Assembly (NCBI RefSeq): GCF_014696825.1
Contig: NZ_JACJQU010000005.1
Location: forward strand, 1 to 64,000
Reading direction: 5' to 3'
From: Anabaena sphaerica FACHB-251
Lineage (GTDB): Bacteria; Cyanobacteriota; Cyanobacteriia; Cyanobacteriales; Nostocaceae
Length of the DNA stretch: 64,000 nt
Shown here: positions 54,986 to 64,000 of the stretch, one piece after another
Layout of the letters: each line of letters starts with the position of its first letter
How positions within the stretch are numbered: position 1 is the stretch's first letter
The notes under the pieces: generated by a model
What the model was told of the DNA's origin: nothing
Seen by the model: the letters and a program-made list of their open reading frames with translations, nothing else
Database searches by the model: none
Made by a program: the position numbers and the translations under genes

Positions 54986-55846
54986 ATGCTTAATCAACTA
55001 ATTGAACCATTGCAATATGGCTTCATGCAACGTTCCTTAATCATCGCCATATTAGTAGGCTTATTGTGCGCCGTAGTAGGCAGCTACTTAATGGTACAAC
55101 GCCTAGCATTACTAGGTGATGCTATTAGCCATTCCGTATTACCAGGACTGGCTATAGCCTTCATGATCGGCGCTAATATTTTTGTTGGGGCTTTTATTGC
55201 CGGGATCTTGAGTACCATAGCCATAGCATTTATTAAAACCCGTTCCCCCATCAAAGAAGATGCAGCAATGGGGATAGTATTCTCTGCCTTTTTTGCCCTT
55301 GGTGTCACTCTAATTACAGTTATTCAAAAAGATAATAAAATCGACCTCAATCACTTTCTTTTTGGTAACATTCTCGGCGTAACTGCTGACGAAGTGCGGG
55401 ACACTGCAATTATTGCTGCTATAGTTTTAATAATCGTTTTTTTATTATACAAAGAACTGTTATTTTACACCTTTGATCCATTAGGCGCACAAGCTGCAGG
55501 TTTACCAGTCAATCGGTTAAACTTTGGCTTAATGTTGTTGATTGCTTTAACAATTGTTGCCAGCATGAAAGCTGTAGGAGTGATTTTAGTATTATCACTT
55601 TTAATTACCCCCGGAGCAACTGCATATTTATTGGTAAAACGCTTACATGAAGTGATGATTTTAGGGGCGGTGATTGGTGTAATTTCTAGTATTAGCGGAA
55701 TGTATCTCAGCTATTTTTATAATTTACCTTCTGGACCGGCGATTGTGTTGGTAGTGTCGGGTTTATTTGTCTTAGCTTTGTTGTTTAGTCCTAGACATGG
55801 CATTTTTGCATCCAGTCAGCTAAAGAAGCAGGAACTGGAAAAGTAG
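54986..55846 (+). CDS. mntB: Manganese ABC transporter, permease
   Basis: 286 residues with eight to nine transmembrane helices. LVGLLCAVVGSYLMVQRLALLGDAISHSVLPGLAIAFM and the later LSLLITPGATAYLLVKRL are the ABC-3 permease signature. It partners MntA and MntC. Confidence 0.93.
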   Translation: MLNQLIEPLQYGFMQRSLIIAILVGLLCAVVGSYLMVQRLALLGDAISHSVLPGLAIAFMIGANIFVGAFIAGILSTIAIAFIKTRSPIKEDAAMGIVFSAFFALGVTLITVIQKDNKIDLNHFLFGNILGVTADEVRDTAIIAAIVLIIVFLLYKELLFYTFDPLGAQAAGLPVNRLNFGLMLLIALTIVASMKAVGVILVLSLLITPGATAYLLVKRLHEVMILGAVIGVISSISGMYLSYFYNLPSGPAIVLVVSGLFVLALLFSPRHGIFASSQLKKQELEK

Positions 55847-55899
55847 ACCGACAGCTGCCACATACCTGTAGAAGCCAGTTAAACACCGCTAATCGCTTA

Positions 55900-56119
55900 G
55901 AGGGTGTTTGAAAAGTCTAAATTCATGCTACCGTGAGCGATTAGAAATCGCGCCTACACAGACAAAACCCACCTGCGTGGGTTCAAAACCTTTATTTTTC
56001 ATTAGTCCACGGAGGTGGACTTAGTTTGTGTAGTAGTGTTCGCGCCAGCGTGGCGTTCGCGGTAGCGTGCCGGAGGCATCAGCCATATTATATTCGCCAA
56101 AAACTTTTCAAACATCCTC
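55900..56119. mobile_element. MITE, 220 bp, GAGGGTGTTTGAAAAGT ends, TTA target duplication
   Basis: GAGGGTGTTTGAAAAGT at the left and the complement of ACTTTTCAAACATCCTC at the right are inverted repeats, flanked by TTA (55897-55899 and 56120-56122). The interior has the palindrome CCACGGAGGTGG and a GTTCGCGGTAGCGTGCC-type repeat. Non-coding; same family as 41958-42112. Confidence 0.8.
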
Positions 56120-56166
56120 TTAGAGATTATTTCCAAAAAAGCGATCGCTATTAATAAATAAATTCT

Positions 56167-56250
56167 TCCTGATTTAACAGACACCCAGGCGGAAATATAT
56201 AAACCTTAATTGATTAACTGCCCTCAGGTGGAACTGGGGGTTTCATTAAA
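56167..56250 (+). ncRNA. NsiR1-like RNA unit 1 with TCCTGA box
   Basis: A TCCTGA box (56167-56172), 19 nt, then an AT-rich -10-like stretch (AATATATAA), ACCTTAATT, and the hairpin CCCTCAG / CTGGGGG (56221-56240) followed by TTTCATT. Expected transcript about 45 nt. It shares its architecture with units 2 and 3. The box resembles TCCGGA, the heterocyst-specific (HetR-dependent) promoter motif. Confidence 0.5.
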
Positions 56251-56296
56251 ACATTTTTCGATTATATACAAAAAAATATTTGCATAACCGAAACTT

Positions 56297-56391
56297 TCCG
56301 GATATAGCCAGAACCGAGACGGATAAGAAAATAGTAGATGCACCTTAATTTAGATCATTACCCTCAGCCTGTGGCTGGGGGTTTTATTTTA
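56297..56391 (+). ncRNA. NsiR1-like RNA unit 2 with TCCGGA box
   Basis: The best unit: TCCGGA (56297-56302), then ACCTTAATTTAGATCATT and the terminator-like hairpin CCTCAGCC / GGCTGGGG (56362-56380) followed by TTTTATTTT. The transcript from about 56334 would be near 57 nt, the size reported for NsiR1 of Anabaena (about 60 nt). The resemblance to NsiR1 is from memory of its structure and promoter. Confidence 0.6.
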
Positions 56392-56457
56392 GCACTGTTT
56401 AATTGCTTAATTGTGTATTTTTGTGAGTAAAAAAGTTCTCTAGCAAATAGAACTTTA

Positions 56458-56582
56458 TCTGGATTGAGTGAGAATTAGGACGAATCAAGAGATGGTAACT
56501 TGACCTTCACTGATTCATCTCCGATACAAAAAACACTAACTAGCTGTTAACCCTCAGCTTTTTAGGCTGGGTATTTCATTAT
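56458..56582 (+). ncRNA. NsiR1-like RNA unit 3 with TCTGGA box
   Basis: TCTGGA (56458-56463) followed at the same 19-nt spacing by sequence alignable to unit 2, then a longer 5' segment and the hairpin CCTCAGC / GCTGGG (56552-56571) with ATTTCATT. The most diverged copy. Confidence 0.45.
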
Positions 56583-56752
56583 AGAGGATCTCGCAGAGGA
56601 ATGGGATATTTTTTTGGAAAAATTTTAGATTTCCCTAAATTTTGAATATTGACACTCTCAGGGCTAAAGCCGCTGAGATTCTGCTGACAGAATTAGATTA
56701 GGGAGTTACCCAGAGTCTAATTCTCGCTGCGTTTCCCACTTACCGCGAGGTC

Positions 56753-57352
56753 TTATGAGAGTAAATTGGGGGCTGACCAGACTGCATAACCAATAAACGC
56801 AAATAAGAAGGTAATCAAGACTGTAATTACATAGCAAAAGCATATCAGCAAGCCGTCAGATTCAATACTGGCAACGGCAAAAAGCAAAATACCAATGGTG
56901 GGGATAGGATTGGTAAAAGGGACTGGTGAAATTAGTAATATTGTTAACCAAGAGATACAAAGCCCATTGCATCGCCAAGTCAGAGCATGAGAAGCTATTT
57001 TCGTCAAGCGGGGACGGGTGATTTTTTCCAATAATCTGGTTACTCGTCGCAGGTTTTGTAAGATCACCTCAGCAAAGGGGCGAGGAAATTCATAAGTAGC
57101 GATTTTTTTGGGTAGCCAAGGCGATCGCTTGCCCAAAAGCATTTGTAAAGACAACAGTAAACAAGCAACCCCAAACGGACCTGTTAACCCAGGTGGCATG
57201 GGGAACAAAAATGGTAAAACCAATAATGCGATCACCAAACTAAAACCCCGTTCTGAAGTTTCCGCTAGAACATCACCCAGAGTTAGCGGCTGTTTGGTTA
57301 AACGTTGCAGTAAAAACTTAATCTCTTGAGAAAATCTCAAATGTATTTTCAT
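56753..57352 (-). CDS. exoD: ExoD family membrane protein
   Basis: 199 residues from the ATG at 57352 (an upstream GTG-type start at 57373 is possible). The four or five hydrophobic segments and TLGDVLAETSERGFSLVIALLVLPFLFPMPPG, PFGVACLLLSLQMLLGKRSPWLP, then ISWLTILLISPVPFTNPIPTIGILLFAVASIESDG match ExoD. First described in exopolysaccharide synthesis; the biochemical role is unclear. Confidence 0.88.
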   Translation of the reverse strand: MKIHLRFSQEIKFLLQRLTKQPLTLGDVLAETSERGFSLVIALLVLPFLFPMPPGLTGPFGVACLLLSLQMLLGKRSPWLPKKIATYEFPRPFAEVILQNLRRVTRLLEKITRPRLTKIASHALTWRCNGLCISWLTILLISPVPFTNPIPTIGILLFAVASIESDGLLICFCYVITVLITFLFAFIGYAVWSAPNLLS

Positions 57353-57382
57353 GGGATTTTCCAGAATTACCACTTTACAACA

Positions 57383-58258
57383 TTACACTGGTGGCACTAA
57401 AACACCTATAGCCCTGGGTATGACACGGAATACAGCCGGAGTATAAGTAGTGATTTCTCCATCTGTATTAATAGGATAAGCTCTGCGAGTATATACTTCA
57501 ATTTCCTGTCCTTGCATAGCGCGGACTTCCCGCCAATGTATATGTCTGCCTTGGCGCATGGCTGGGAGTAAGGGTATGATTTGCCACCAATGGCTAATTT
57601 CTAGACTATAAAGATCCAGCCTTTGATCATCTATTGTAGCATCGTGAAATACAGCCATGCCACCACCATAATACCGCCCATTTCCCACAGCGATTTGTAC
57701 AGTTTTGACGACAAAGGATTGGTCATTGGTACGAATTTCTGCTCTAAAAGGACGAGATTTCCAAAGTACCTGTAATGCAGTAGCTGCGTAAGCAAATATT
57801 CCCCAACGACGTTTTACTTCTCTGGTTAATTTTTGAGTAATTTTTACACTCAAACCCAGACTAGCAACGTTAAAAAAATATTTACCATTTACCCAGCCCA
57901 AATCAATGCGTCGTAAATTTCCAGCAGCAATAATTTGACAAGCTTCTGGTAAAGTATTGGGAATACCCAAAGTCCTGGCTAAATCATTAGCAGTTCCCAA
58001 AGGCAAAATACCCAAAGGTAATTGAGTATCAACTATAGCATCTACAGCAGCATTAAGAGTCCCATCACCACCACCCACAATTACCAAATCAATTTCTTTT
58101 TGGTAGCGACGGATCACATCACCCAAATGTTTGGGATTTTCTGTGGACTCTTGAATCAGATGAAAACCAAGCATTTCCAGACAATGAATAGCCTCCAATA
58201 AACCTTGTTGTCCTTGGCGGGCATGACGATTTACTAATAGTAGTGCGCGGGGATTCAT
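57383..58258 (-). CDS. Diacylglycerol/lipid kinase-like protein (YegS type)
   Basis: 291 residues from the ATG at 58258 with AAGG upstream. LLLVNRHARQGQQGL, then the nucleotide-binding VIVGGGDGTLNAAVDAI and LGTANDLARTLGIP, and later VGNGRYYGGGM and DGE are DAGK_cat features. It phosphorylates a lipid or sphingoid substrate. It ends 31 bp before exoD on the same strand. Confidence 0.88.
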   Translation of the reverse strand: MNPRALLLVNRHARQGQQGLLEAIHCLEMLGFHLIQESTENPKHLGDVIRRYQKEIDLVIVGGGDGTLNAAVDAIVDTQLPLGILPLGTANDLARTLGIPNTLPEACQIIAAGNLRRIDLGWVNGKYFFNVASLGLSVKITQKLTREVKRRWGIFAYAATALQVLWKSRPFRAEIRTNDQSFVVKTVQIAVGNGRYYGGGMAVFHDATIDDQRLDLYSLEISHWWQIIPLLPAMRQGRHIHWREVRAMQGQEIEVYTRRAYPINTDGEITTYTPAVFRVIPRAIGVLVPPV

Positions 58259-58330
58259 GGGGCTTACCTTTTGTAGTTTAGATGTCAGTATTCTCCATGT
58301 GTTTCGACCTTGCTTGAATTGTAGTCTCAA

Positions 58331-58620
58331 AGCTTGGTGAGACTATAATTTAATTTCCGAACAAGTTAGGAATTACAGCAGATTGCAGATCAATGAGGTA
58401 CAGAATCTAAATTGAAACCTATATACAAAGCCAGTTTTACTCCTGACTCCTGACCGGGAATTTTAGATTTTAGATTTTAGATTTTAGATTAAAAAAATTT
58501 GGTATAGGTCTGGGTTCTTCAGGACGGAAAAATCGTCAATCCAAAATCGAGTGACTCCTGCTGTATCTAGTTTAGCTTTAGCAGCCGTAAATGGATTCCT
58601 TGTTATTGAAAATAAATAAA
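58331..58620. repeat. Intergenic stretch with TTTTAGA tandem repeats
   Basis: ATTTTAG units (four copies, 58460-58490) in otherwise featureless AT-rich sequence. No gene seen. Confidence 0.6.
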
Positions 58621-58647
58621 CCCCAACTTTGCATGACAAAATTGAGG
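58605..58647 (-). terminator. Terminator of the sbtAB / STAS-remnant transcript
   Basis: On the minus strand an 11-bp stem (CCTCAATTTTG / CAAAGTTGGGG with two G-T pairs) around a TCATG loop, then TTTATTTATTTT. It lies about 30 bp after the last stop codon (58678). Confidence 0.75.
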
Positions 58648-58677
58648 ATTATTGTTTTTGATTAATGATACTAGAAT

Positions 58678-59368
<691 letters not shown>

Positions 59369-59438
59369 TTATATTATATACTGAGTTGCTTAGTCTGCCG
59401 GGTCAAGGGAGCGCCAACAGACCGCGACCCGTCTGGGA

Positions 59439-60549
59439 TTAGCCGCCTATCGCCTGGGCAAGCCCGATAAAGAACGGTATACACAAGCCGATTGCAATGG
59501 GCGTACCGACGGCTGTAGACGCGCCTATATAGGCGGATGGATTAGCCGACGGGATACCGGCTCGCAATGTGGGAGGACCTGAGATGTCTGAACTAGAGGA
59601 AGCGATGACAGCCAGGACGACGACACCGCCCATGCTGAATCCCGTGGTGTAGTGGGCAATCATGCCTAAACCGAACGCAATTAAGCCGTGTATAAACGGT
59701 GCTATTACACTATACACGACGTACCATTGAGCTACCTTACGCAGTTCGCCAATTCTTGACCAAGCTTCCATACCCATGACCAGCATCAAGATCGAAAGCA
59801 AGCCGCGAAAGGCGGGATCGTAGAAGCTTTTATAGACACTTTCCGGCTGAGTGAACAGTCCAAGAGCGAGGCCTAACAACATTGCTGATAAAGCAGGACC
59901 CCGGAGGCTTTCCTCGATGATCGGCCATATCTTGACCCGATTATCACCAGGATCTTTCTGCTGGCTGAGATACTCCTGCCGGGTGCTGGGATAATCGCCT
60001 GCCGCAACGGGCTGCTTACTAAAAGACTCCTGCATGGCAGAGTCGGCTGATTCTTTAAGTTTCTTCTTGTTTAGGTAAATATTTAGCTACCACAATCGCA
60101 GTTACGAGTGCGGGGATATCCATAAAGGGATAGAGTGCGCCAGTCCATGCTTCAAATGGAATTTTTTGTTCTTCCAGTACCGTTAGTCCGGCGGCCATGG
60201 TAGAACCACTCACGGCTCCAAACAACCCCCCAGTAGCGATCGCATCCACAGTTCTGACCTTAGGCAGCTTGGCCAATGTATAACGGGCGACGAATACAAC
60301 CCCAATACCTGTGATTACAGCAAACAATGCGGGTAAAATCATGTCCGCTAGGTTGGAATTACGGATCGCAATTCCACCGGTTAGACCGATTTTGGTCAGC
60401 AGCATGAAGACGATGATCGTACAAATTGACTCTGGAATTACCAATTCACTACCAAGGGCAGCAATGATCATCCCACCAATCAAAAAGGCCAGTGTTGGGG
60501 ACTGCAACTGGGCAATAAAGTCCGTGATAAATAAGGACAGAAAATCCAC
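59439..60549 (-). pseudogene. sbtA: SbtA sodium-dependent bicarbonate transporter, split by a frameshift
   Basis: The N-terminal part (60549 to 60055) and the C-terminal part (60035 to 59439) together make a complete SbtA (about 370 residues). The first half has LGSELVIPESICTIIVFMLLTKIGLTGGIAI and GGLFGAVSGSTMAAG; the second half has IWPIIEESLRGPALSAMLLG and SSSSDISGPPTLRAGIPSANPSAYIG. At the AAA run (plus-strand TTT at 60082-60084) one extra base changes VVANIYLNKKK to VVAKYLPKQEET-stop. Removing one base restores the family sequence. The break lies in the cytoplasmic loop between the halves, so two coupled proteins are thinkable. Confidence 0.85.
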
Positions 60550-61467
60550 GAATACCTCCTTGTGACTCCTCTAATGAGGAGTATTACAATAAATGAACTA
60601 AATGAACTTTAAAGAGCTAAAGAAAGTAAGTAAGAGTGAGGCGTTTCACCCATTAAACCTAAGCACAATACCTGTCTTCATCTGTCAATAAATTTACTTG
60701 GTCAACAATAATGCAACCATGTTAATTTGGCAGTAATAATCTTGGGTCCAAATCCAAAATTTAGATACCCAGCTTATTTGTATGCGAAAATAGTTGGTAT
60801 TAGCTAACTTTTGCTGACACAAGCCGAAAAATTGAAGCTGTTAAAATTACAAATAAATCTCATTGATTAACAGCCTTTGCAGATTTATGTTGGTCAGATG
60901 AATATATTAATCTTAAGCTAAAGATTGGCTCTTAGCATTTTAGTGTGATTAAAACATTTTTCTCAAAATACATTTGTAAATGCTCCTCAAGTAGTGCTTA
61001 ACTGTTTCCTCAGTACAAAAAACAGCAAGCATAAAACATCTTGCTGATTTGTGATTATGTTTGACAATTTACATGGACTGTGCATTAAGGTTCTACTCAA
61101 GGAGTAATCTTAGTTACCCTGAAACACAATCATGCAGAACTATCTACCCAGTTTGATTTTTGCAGTTGAAACCGGGGATCAACTGTTTGATTAAAAATAA
61201 TATACCGCCTTTAAGGTCTAAAAAATTAACCCAAAGACACGAATTATTAAATAAATATTAGATACCTCATATAAGGAATAACTTATATGTCATCAAAAAA
61301 TTGCCTGTAATTGTCAATGTATAATATTTTGTCTATGGTAGCTATTATTTATTCATCAGGGAATAGGAAATAAAAGGCATAATGTGCATCACCAGTTACT
61401 ACTAGAGACTACATAGTTTAGGCTATTTAAAGGTATATAGGCGAACTATAGTTCGCCCAATTTTTTG
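60550..61467. other. About 0.9 kb gap between nrtD and sbtA
   Basis: AT-rich, with the sbtA ribosome binding region (AAGGAGGTA type, about 60553-60560). No coding frame or RNA gene is convincing. Contains the sbtA promoter; a LysR-type (CmpR/NdhR) site is expected from other cyanobacteria, but none could be pinned down. Confidence 0.5.
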
Positions 61468-62310
61468 CTAACCTACATCATCATGGGCAAAGCGATTAAA
61501 CAGGAAGTCTAACGCATAGTTACGGAGTTGATAATATTGGGGATCTTCCATAATTCTGGCTCTATCCCGTGGCCTACCAAATGGAATTTCCATCACTTCC
61601 CCAATTTTGGCATGAGGTCCATTGGTCATCATTACCAATTTATCAGCCAAAAACAGCGCCTCATCAATATCATGGGTAATCATCAACACCGTACAGCGGT
61701 TATCATTCCAGATTTTTAGCAACTCTTCCTGTAATTCTTCCTTCGTGATAGCATCCAAAGCGCCAAAAGGTTCATCTAAAATCAACACCTTGGGACGAAT
61801 AGCCAAAGCACGGGCGATAGAAACCCGTTGTCTCATCCCCCCAGACATTTGCATGGGTTTCTTTTCCATAGCGTCACCTAAACCCACCATTGCCAAATGG
61901 TCTCGGACAATAGCCCGTTTTTCCGCTTCTGGTTTGGTAGGGTAAACTGCATTTACAGCCAGATAAATATTTTCAAAAGCCGTTCTCCAAGGTAATAACG
62001 CATAGTTTTGGAAAACCACCATTCTGTCTGGACCAGGCTTGGTAATTGGTTGTCCTTCTAACAGCACTTGTCCGGTGGTGGGAAAGTTAAAGCCAGAAAC
62101 CATATTTAACAGCGTGGACTTTCCACAACCAGAGTGGCCGATAACGCAAAGAAATTCACCTTGTTCAACGTTGAGGTTAACACCATCAAGGACGGTAAAT
62201 GGTCCATTTTTGGTGGGATAAACTTTGCAAACTTCCTTAATTTCTAGGAAAGATTGACGGCTGATTGTGCTGGTAGCGGTGTTGGTGGTTCTCAAGTTAC
62301 GGTTTTGCAT
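61468..62310 (-). CDS. nrtD: Nitrate/nitrite ABC transporter, ATP-binding subunit NrtD
   Basis: 280 residues. FLEIKEVCKVYPTKNGPFTVLDGVNL, Walker A GHSGCGKSTLLNMVSGF, signature MSGGMRQRVSIARAL, Walker B VLILDEPFGALDAIT and H-loop MITHDIDEALFLADKLVMMTNGP. The C-terminus RPRDRARIMEDPQYYQLRNYALDFLFNRFAHDD is that of NrtD. Downstream of nrtC, last gene of the nrt operon here. Confidence 0.93.
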   Translation of the reverse strand: MQNRNLRTTNTATSTISRQSFLEIKEVCKVYPTKNGPFTVLDGVNLNVEQGEFLCVIGHSGCGKSTLLNMVSGFNFPTTGQVLLEGQPITKPGPDRMVVFQNYALLPWRTAFENIYLAVNAVYPTKPEAEKRAIVRDHLAMVGLGDAMEKKPMQMSGGMRQRVSIARALAIRPKVLILDEPFGALDAITKEELQEELLKIWNDNRCTVLMITHDIDEALFLADKLVMMTNGPHAKIGEVMEIPFGRPRDRARIMEDPQYYQLRNYALDFLFNRFAHDDVG

Positions 62311-62344
62311 TTTAAATTTTAAGTTTTGAATTTTTTAATATCTT

Positions 62345-62458
62345 GTTATCTCGTTCCCAGTCTCAGACTGGGAATGCTCTCACGAGGCTCTGCTTCTGGT
62401 ATCGTTGAAGGCAGAGCCTTCCATAATTCATTCCCATACAGAGTATGGAAACGAGAAA
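62345..62458. repeat. Palindromic interspersed repeat between nrtC and nrtD
   Basis: Inverted copy of the repeat at 43845-43975 (CGTTCCCAGTCTCAGACTGG, CTCTGCTTC / GGCAGAGCC, ATTCATTCCCATACAG). Lies inside an operon, so it may affect mRNA processing or the nrtC/nrtD ratio. Confidence 0.8.
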
Positions 62459-62469
62459 GAAGGTTTGTT

Positions 62470-64000
62470 TTAAGCTGCTGTTCGTCTGGGTGCATCTAGA
62501 ACAACTTCAGCAATAGAAAAATCGCGTTTAATTTCTAAGCCGTTGAGATAGCTAATGGGGTCATCGGCGTTGAAGGGTTTACCATCAAATAATTGAATCG
62601 GTTGACGGGTGTAACTAATATCTAAACCCAGTTCTCTAGCTGCTGTACTGAAAACACGCACTCGACAAACTCGTTCGACAATTTCTACCCAATTTCTGGG
62701 GAAGGGAGTATCACCCCAACGCGCCAATTGAGTCATAATCCAAATTTGTTCTGTCCGACTGGGGCGATTAATTGCAGACTCGGAATAAAATTGGTGATGG
62801 GCATATTCCCGCATGGGATGGTCTAAGTCACAGCTTGCACCATTGACATCTTCAATTTGGATATAGTCAATATCTGTGCTGACATATTCCCGACTTGCTA
62901 AAATTTGGCGAACTTCTTGGGCGTTGGCAGGATCTGCACAATATTGGCAAGCTTCTAGTAAGGCTTTGGTTAAGGCAATATGGGTATTAGGATAAGTTTC
63001 TGCCCAATCTTCTCGCACTCCCAAAACTTTACCGGGATGTCCTAACCAAACTTCTAAATCAGTCGCAATGGTAAAGCCTGAACCTTCTACCGCAGCGCGA
63101 TAATTCCAAGGTTCACCGACGCAGTAACCGTCAATGGTTGCGCTTTTTAAGTCTACTACCATCTGGGCAGGGGGGATATTTTTCATATCCACATCAACAT
63201 CAGGATCAATTCCACCGGCTGCTAACCAATAACGTAGCAGTAAGTTGTGCATGGATGCAGGATGGACTACACCCATTCTGTGTTGTTGTTCGCGGGTCTT
63301 GAGAAGGTAATTTTTGAAGTCGGATAAACTGTGTACACCTTGATCATAAAAGCGTTTAGCTAAGGTAATGGCGTTACCGTTGCGGGTCATGGTCAGGGCT
63401 GTGACAACGGGTAAGGGTTCGTTTTTATTCCCTCCCAAACTTAACCACATTGGCATTCCTGATGGCATTTGTGCGGCATCTAAATAACCGCCTGTCATCC
63501 CATCTACAATTCCCCGCCAACTACTTTCCCGGACTAAATTAACTTCATCTAAACCATGTTTAATAAAAAAGCCTTTTTCTTTGGCTATTGCTAGGGGCGC
63601 GCAAGCAGTGAGGGGTAAGAAGCCAATCTCTAAATTAACTTTTTCTAACCCATGACGAACAACCGCAGCGGTTTTTCTGGCTCGAATTTTCTTGACGCGT
63701 TTTTGTTGGTTGAGGAAGTAAATCATTTCACTCCGCAAGGTGTAGTAACTAGGATGTTTTACTACTTCCATGCGTTTGCGGGGTCTGGGAATATCTACTT
63801 CTAAAATGTCACCAATTTTAGATTCGGGCCCGTTAGTTAACATGACAATTCTGTCAGATAACAAAACGGCTTCGTCTACGTCATGTGTCACCATAACAGC
63901 GGTAACTTCGTTTTCTTCGCAGATTTTCATTAATTGTTCTTGCAAATTACCGCGAGTAAGTGCATCTAAAGCACCAAAAGGTTCGTCTAGTAGTAATAGT
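62470..64000 (-). CDS. nrtC: Nitrate ABC transporter NrtC (partial, 5' end beyond the window)
   Basis: Runs off the right edge; the visible part begins in the ATPase domain (LLLLDEPFGALDALTRGNLQEQL, MVTHDVDEAVLLSDRIVMLTNGP). It is followed by a linker and a C-terminal NrtA-like binding domain of about 380 residues (LEIGFLPLTACAPLAIAKEKGFF, MPSGMPMWLSLGG, DGYCVGEPWNYRAAVEGSG). This fused regulatory domain is unique to NrtC and binds nitrate to gate transport. nrtA and nrtB should lie beyond 64000. Confidence 0.95.
   Translation of the reverse strand, partial: LLLLDEPFGALDALTRGNLQEQLMKICEENEVTAVMVTHDVDEAVLLSDRIVMLTNGPESKIGDILEVDIPRPRKRMEVVKHPSYYTLRSEMIYFLNQQKRVKKIRARKTAAVVRHGLEKVNLEIGFLPLTACAPLAIAKEKGFFIKHGLDEVNLVRESSWRGIVDGMTGGYLDAAQMPSGMPMWLSLGGNKNEPLPVVTALTMTRNGNAITLAKRFYDQGVHSLSDFKNYLLKTREQQHRMGVVHPASMHNLLLRYWLAAGGIDPDVDVDMKNIPPAQMVVDLKSATIDGYCVGEPWNYRAAVEGSGFTIATDLEVWLGHPGKVLGVREDWAETYPNTHIALTKALLEACQYCADPANAQEVRQILASREYVSTDIDYIQIEDVNGASCDLDHPMREYAHHQFYSESAINRPSRTEQIWIMTQLARWGDTPFPRNWVEIVERVCRVRVFSTAARELGLDISYTRQPIQLFDGKPFNADDPISYLNGLEIKRDFSIAEVVLDAPRRTAA

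Overview
The window is chromosomal DNA of a filamentous, heterocyst-forming cyanobacterium (Nostocales, Anabaena/Nostoc type). The evidence is many HIP1 octamers (GCGATCGC), short heptameric tandem repeats in nearly every intergenic gap, and families typical of this group: Tab2/DUF1092, DUF29, DUF2256, SbtA/SbtB, an NrtC ATPase with a C-terminal binding-protein-like domain, MntCAB and CHASE2-kinases. An array of short hairpin RNA units resembling heterocyst-specific NsiR1, with TCCGGA-like boxes, fits the same assignment.

Layout. 1-5.5 kb: DUF2256 protein, a large GAF-domain protein, pyrD and a membrane protein. 5.7-9.4 kb: the most remarkable segment. A Ro60 orthologue (TROVE + vWA) is surrounded by four RNAs that combine a tRNA-like fold (perfect but different acceptor stems, T arms, mostly D arms) with a Y-RNA Ro60-binding motif (GGCCGA, 7-8 nt, GGGTTATC). 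In the best-preserved copy the motif sits in the anticodon arm. A fifth, partial copy overlaps the Ro60 ribosome binding site. 9.4-14.3 kb: an HTH-STAND NTPase with a heptamer operator array, a small divergent gene and a CHASE2-Ser/Thr kinase. 15.3-25.4 kb: NYN nuclease-like protein, leuA, DUF29, small proteins, a MITE, a GNAT pair, recQ, a TacAT-like toxin-antitoxin pair, a P-loop kinase, pheS, surE. 25.7-36 kb: MBL-fold hydrolase, ribF (with a repeat-derived insertion), a MoxR ATPase, an ATPase/PD-(D/E)XK-like nuclease pair, a TumE-like module, a dihaem cytochrome c and secA.

36-40 kb is an AT-rich accessory stretch: DUF4238 protein, a lipase-like hydrolase, an AbrB-type antitoxin, an antitoxin with a truncated mazF, and vapBC. 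40-48.7 kb: Tab2, an SDR and a galactose/galactoside set (galK, BASS-type transporter, and galT overlapping a family 2 glycosidase), with a decayed galT 3' copy between galK and the transporter. 49.6-50.9 kb holds remnants of three unrelated genes (glutathione reductase, SGNH hydrolase, GH43). 51-55.9 kb: a dynamin-like GTPase and divergent mntC / mntA-mntB. 55.9-56.6 kb: a MITE and the NsiR1-like array. 56.7-58.3 kb: exoD and a lipid-kinase-like gene. 58.7-60.5 kb: a bicarbonate-uptake segment, sbtA (frameshifted) and sbtB, followed by a BicA STAS remnant. 61.5-64 kb: nrtD and the 3' part of nrtC, running off the right edge.

The strongest candidate for an undescribed system is the Ro60/tRNA-like Y RNA locus. 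Second-tier candidates are the NsiR1-like array, the two-gene ATPase-nuclease module, the HTH-STAND gene with its operator array, and the decaying bicarbonate-uptake locus.
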